DNA from: DATNIB01 sp035604685
GTDB lineage: Bacteria; Actinomycetota; Acidimicrobiia; Acidimicrobiales; RAAP-2
Direction of reading: 5' to 3'
Length of the DNA: 52,383 bases
Assembly (NCBI GenBank): GCA_035604685.1
Contig: DATNIB010000033.1
Location: forward strand, 1-52,383
Shown here: piece after piece, positions 49,130 through 52,383 of the stretch
Layout of the letters: each line of letters starts with the position of its first letter
How positions within the stretch are numbered: the stretch's first letter is position 1
The notes under the pieces: generated by a model
What the model was told of the DNA's origin: nothing
Database searches by the model: none
What the model saw: only the letters and a program-made list of their open reading frames with translations
Made by a program: the position numbers and the translations under genes

Positions 49130-50089
49130 TCAGCTGGATCTGAGTAGGTCGATCGGCGCCTGGACGTCGGGCCGATCGAGTCGAGCCAGCGTCGAGGCCC
49201 GGGCCTGGCGGACGACCGCCGCCCGGCGGCTGGCGTCCATGGCATTGCGACCCATCGCGAGCTGGTCCTCCCGGGTGGGCTGGAACGCGAGCACCCTGAC
49301 GCCGCTGCGCCGGAGCCGCTGGACCTCGAGCGACAACTGCAGCCTCGCCGCCCGGCGGGTGGCCCCGTGGAGGCCCTGCCAGCCGGCGCGGCCGAGCGGC
49401 GCGCTGACCACGACCAGATCGAGCGGGACGCCCGCCAGCTGGGCCGCGTTGGTGAGCGAGTGCACGCCCCCATCGATGTAGCGCTCGCCGCCGATCACGA
49501 CCGGCGCGAACCAGCTCGGGATCGCACACGACGCGGCCACCGCTTCCGCGGGGCGGACGGCCGAGCCGTCGCGGCCGAACACGACCAGCCGCCCGTCACG
49601 CAGGCGTACCGCCGTGATCCACAACGACCGGTCGGGCCAGCGGTCGCCGAGCAGCGCCCCGACCCCTTCGGAGATCATCGCGGTTGGGACCGTTCCCTGC
49701 GGCAGGAGCCCGGCCACGACGGCCGTCGGACGCGTCGCCCAGGGACGCCGCGCCGCCGCGAGGAGCACCTCGGGGGCCGACGGGCCGACCCGCCAGCGAA
49801 GCGCCGGCCGGGCGGGCGGCGCGGGGGTCTGCGGCGACAAGGAGGCCGCCCTGACAATGGCGGCCCCCTCGGCGCTCAGCGGGGAACCCTCGGCCCGCGC
49901 CGCCAGGTCTGCCGCGCCCAAATTGGCCCGCAATGCCGCCCCGGTGACCGAGCCGGCCGAGGTGCCGAGCACGACCTCCGCCGTCCGCGGGTCCCAGCCC
50001 GTCCCCTCCTCGAGGGCGGCGAGCACCCCCGCGTGAAAGGCCCCGCCGGTGACCCCGCCCGCCCCGAGGACCAGGCCTACTCTCGCCAT
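49130..50089 (-). CDS. Patatin-like phospholipase/acyl hydrolase
   Basis: A 319-residue patatin-fold protein. The oxyanion loop is LGAGGVTGGAFHAG, the nucleophile elbow is GTSAG (Ser44), and the catalytic Asp lies in YIDGGVHS (Asp206), giving the complete Ser-Asp dyad. Members hydrolyse acyl esters of phospholipids or related lipids. There is no signal peptide or membrane segment, and it lacks the C-terminal domains of RssA/NTE-type relatives. Monocistronic on the minus strand. Together with the acyl-CoA ligase and the KAS III-like enzyme it suggests local lipid turnover, which is inference. Confidence 0.88.
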   Translation of the reverse strand: MARVGLVLGAGGVTGGAFHAGVLAALEEGTGWDPRTAEVVLGTSAGSVTGAALRANLGAADLAARAEGSPLSAEGAAIVRAASLSPQTPAPPARPALRWRVGPSAPEVLLAAARRPWATRPTAVVAGLLPQGTVPTAMISEGVGALLGDRWPDRSLWITAVRLRDGRLVVFGRDGSAVRPAEAVAASCAIPSWFAPVVIGGERYIDGGVHSLTNAAQLAGVPLDLVVVSAPLGRAGWQGLHGATRRAARLQLSLEVQRLRRSGVRVLAFQPTREDQLAMGRNAMDASRRAAVVRQARASTLARLDRPDVQAPIDLLRSS

Positions 50090-50310
50090 CGGTACGTGGG
50101 CTCCTCCCAGTTCGGCTGCACGACCCGCCCGGCCGCACCGTAGGCCATCGCGGGCCGGCGCCCGGCTGGGACGTCCCTCGGCGAACGCCCGGGTTTTTCG
50201 TTGGTTCGGGAGTGGATTCAGGACTTCTGGCTCTGTCGGCGCCGACCGAAGTGGCCTTGGATGGTCCTCAGGACGGCGTAACCGCCGATCCTGGATGGTG
50301 AGGTGTCCCC

Positions 50311-51468
50311 ATGACCAGTGCCACGATGCCCAGGTTGGCGTCAGAGATCTCCGTCTCCCTCTTGGGCGCCGGCTCCTGCTTGCCGGACCACCGGGTCTCC
50401 AACGAGGAGATCCTCGAATACCTGCGGCCGGCCCGTCCTGACGGCAGACCCCTCGAACCCGAATGGGTCGTCAAGCACCTCGGCATCCACGAACGACGGT
50501 TGGACTACGAATTCGGCGGGCGGCGCAAGCTGTGCCGGGAGGACGGGGGCCTCTACGACGGCGACCTGGCGGTTCGCGCGGCGAGGGCGGCACTGGCCGA
50601 CGCCGGGGTGGACGCCGCCGACGTCGATCTCGTGGTCCAGGTGACGACCACGCCCGACTTGATCGCCTGCCAGGACCACTTCCGGTTCCTCGTGACCGAG
50701 CTCGGACTGCGCCCCGACACCGACCTCGTCCACCACAATCTCGGCTGCGCCGGGCTGGCCGCAGGGTTTCGCACCGCGGCGGGCTCGCTGATCGCGACGG
50801 CGCCCGCCACCGCCCTGGTGGTGGCGAGCAACTGCCCCTCGGGCTACTTCGGGCCCGAGGTCCACGACTACTACTACAAGCACCAGAGCGGTCTCGGATG
50901 GCTGGCACCGCTCATGTTCGCCGACGGCGCGGGGGCGTCCGTCTGGCGGTCAGCGCCGCGCGACGAGACGAATGGACCCGCCGGCCTGCTTTCGGTGCGC
51001 TACGAGACCAATCCCGACGTCGAACTCGTCACCTATCCCGGAGGCGGCTGCCTGCACCACACCAACGCCAGGAACTTGGCCGATCACGTGTTTCTGATGG
51101 ACGGCGCCAAGGTGGCCGAGGTCTTCCCACCCCTCATGGCGCGCAACTTCCAGATGCTGCAAGAGGATTGGCCAACCACCGTCAAGCCGTTCACCGGAGC
51201 CGACTTCGATGTCGGCGCGGTGGATCGCTGGTACCTGCACCAGGCCAACGGGGTGGTGGTCCGCCAGGCGATCGACATGCTGGGCCTTCCTCCCGAGCGG
51301 GCACCGATCAGCGTCGACCACTACGGCAACACCTCCGCCGCCAGCACGCTTATCCTCTTGGACGAGGACCGGCGGGCCGGGCGGGTGAAGGAGGGCGACC
51401 TCGCCGTCTTCTTGTGGATCGGGGCCGGAAATGGCGCCATGAACGGGTACGCCGCGGTCGCGTTGTGA
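50311..51468 (+). CDS. 3-oxoacyl-ACP synthase III-like thiolase-fold enzyme
   Basis: A 385-residue FabH-like enzyme with the full catalytic triad: Cys146 in HNLGCAGLA, His310 in WYLHQANG and Asn340 in HYGNTSAAS. The N-terminal signature SLLGAGSCLPDHRVSNEEIL and LGIHERR are typical. It is longer than E. coli FabH (317) through insertions around DYYYKHQSGLGWLAPLMF and PGGGCLHHTNARN. This suggests a specialised KAS III, for example for secondary lipids, beta-ketoacyl transfer or OleA-like condensation, rather than the housekeeping FabH. No fab genes adjoin. GAGGTG precedes the ATG; the SDR gene follows 70 bp downstream. Confidence 0.85.
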   Translation: MTSATMPRLASEISVSLLGAGSCLPDHRVSNEEILEYLRPARPDGRPLEPEWVVKHLGIHERRLDYEFGGRRKLCREDGGLYDGDLAVRAARAALADAGVDAADVDLVVQVTTTPDLIACQDHFRFLVTELGLRPDTDLVHHNLGCAGLAAGFRTAAGSLIATAPATALVVASNCPSGYFGPEVHDYYYKHQSGLGWLAPLMFADGAGASVWRSAPRDETNGPAGLLSVRYETNPDVELVTYPGGGCLHHTNARNLADHVFLMDGAKVAEVFPPLMARNFQMLQEDWPTTVKPFTGADFDVGAVDRWYLHQANGVVVRQAIDMLGLPPERAPISVDHYGNTSAASTLILLDEDRRAGRVKEGDLAVFLWIGAGNGAMNGYAAVAL

Positions 51469-51538
51469 TCGGACTCCCGGCGACCGACGGCTGCCCGCGG
51501 CCGACCGCCATGGTCGGCGTGGCCGGGAGGCGCGGGAC

Positions 51539-52366
51539 GTGACCCCCGTCGACGGCCGGACCGTGCTGACCACCGGGGCGAACTCGGGCGTCGGGCTGGC
51601 GACGGTGCTGCACCTCGCCCGCCTCGGGTTCCATTCGGTCGGCTCGGTCCGATCGCCGGCCAAGGCGGCCCGGGTCACCGAGTCGGCAGCCGACGCCGGG
51701 GTGACGGTCGAGACGGTGGTGCTCGACGTGACCGACGCCGAGGGTTCTCGCAGCGTCGTCGACGCCCTACGACCATGGGCGTTGGTCAACAACGCCGGCT
51801 ACTCGGGCGTCGGCGCGATCGAGGACGTCACAGACGAAGACGTCCGGCGTCAGCTCGAGACGATGGTGGTGGCGCCGATGCGGCTGGCGAGGCTGGCCCT
51901 GCCGCACATGCGCGCCGCCGGGGACGGCCGGGTCGTCAACATCTCGTCGATCTACGGGTTGACCACGACGCCGTTCAGCGGTTGGTACCAGGCGTCCAAG
52001 CATGCGCTCGAAGCTGTCTCCGACGCCCTGCGCGTCGAGGTCGCCCGCGACGGTGTCAAGGTCATCTTGGTCGAGCCCGGTGGCGTGAGGACCAACATCT
52101 GGGACGAGATGGAGGCGGAGCTGGCCCTTCGCGCCGGCTCGACCTACGCCACGGAGTACCACCGGATCAACAGCCTCCTCGCGCCGTACAAGGCCTTCAT
52201 GGTCGGGCCCGACCGGGTGGCCGAGGTGATCGGCCACGCCCTCACCGCCGGGTCACCAAGGGCGCGCTACCTGGTCGGGCTGGACGCCCGAGGCGTCGCC
52301 GCCACCCAATCCCTGGTCCCGACCTGGGTGCGGGACCGGGTGACCCGGATCCTGACTGGGCTGTGA
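51539..52366 (+). CDS. Short-chain dehydrogenase/reductase
   Basis: A 275-residue classical SDR. The cofactor loop is TGANSGVG, followed by the LDVTDAE acidic motif, NNAGYSGVG, the catalytic Ser in VVNISSIYG, and Tyr150/Lys154 in YQASK. PGGVRT follows the active site. The Arg after the second strand (SVRSPAKAAR) favours NADP(H). The GTG start has GGGAGG about 8 nt upstream. Same direction as the KAS III-like gene; a ketone-reducing step on its product is possible but not shown. Confidence 0.9.
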   Translation: MTPVDGRTVLTTGANSGVGLATVLHLARLGFHSVGSVRSPAKAARVTESAADAGVTVETVVLDVTDAEGSRSVVDALRPWALVNNAGYSGVGAIEDVTDEDVRRQLETMVVAPMRLARLALPHMRAAGDGRVVNISSIYGLTTTPFSGWYQASKHALEAVSDALRVEVARDGVKVILVEPGGVRTNIWDEMEAELALRAGSTYATEYHRINSLLAPYKAFMVGPDRVAEVIGHALTAGSPRARYLVGLDARGVAATQSLVPTWVRDRVTRILTGL

Positions 52367-52383
52367 CCCCGGCCCATGGCGGG

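Overview
The window is very G+C-rich DNA with dense gene packing, many GTG starts and many four-base stop/start overlaps. Gene content and order point to an actinobacterium, most likely a member of the Acidimicrobiia or a close relative. The order lepA-hrcA-dnaJ-rsmE-HTH-HIT-phoH-ybeY-CBS-era is actinobacterial, as is the block glyS-ppdK-dnaG-rpoD. The window also has two luciferase-like (possibly F420-dependent) oxidoreductases, a PimB-like mannosyltransferase and a TreT-like trehalose synthase. The lineage is inferred from gene content, not from a phylogeny.

Positions 1-28,200 are a housekeeping core. A truncated IS200/IS605 TnpB end lies at the left edge. It is followed by a thioredoxin/TPR protein, a FolP2-type dihydropteroate synthase paralogue, holA and rpsT. 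The translation and chaperone block (lepA, CIRCE-controlled hrcA, dnaJ, rsmE) leads into a tightly coupled RNA and envelope operon (HIT, phoH, ybeY, CBS/HlyC protein, era). Facing it is a DinG/XPD-type helicase. Then come uppS, a small membrane protein, recO, hemW and glyS; an ABC-2 exporter on the opposite strand; ppdK; and the macromolecular synthesis pair dnaG-rpoD, closed by tRNA-Asn.

Positions 28,200-52,383 are more accessory. They hold a secreted lipase, a CAU-anticodon tRNA, an LLM oxidoreductase, and a 1,478-residue surface protein with eight SpaA/Cna-B-like modules and two separate sortase-type anchors. Next is a run of small conserved genes: PH/SHOCT membrane protein, zinc ribbon, thioredoxin-like, YjbQ and a Cys-rich 67-mer. 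The rest is sugar and lipid metabolism: PimB-like GT4, SRPBCC protein, ROK sugar kinase, LLM protein, AlaC-like aminotransferase, SMP-30 lactonase, TreT-like synthase, acyl-CoA ligase, an MFS transporter with a large outside loop, patatin, KAS III-like enzyme and an SDR.

Two points stand out. First, at least ten genes have a TANNNT hexamer ending only 6-9 nt before the start codon, mostly without a Shine-Dalgarno sequence, which implies widespread leaderless transcription. Second, the giant adhesin reads as two complete sortase substrates fused in one frame. No CRISPR array, prophage, complete insertion sequence or obvious defence island was seen.
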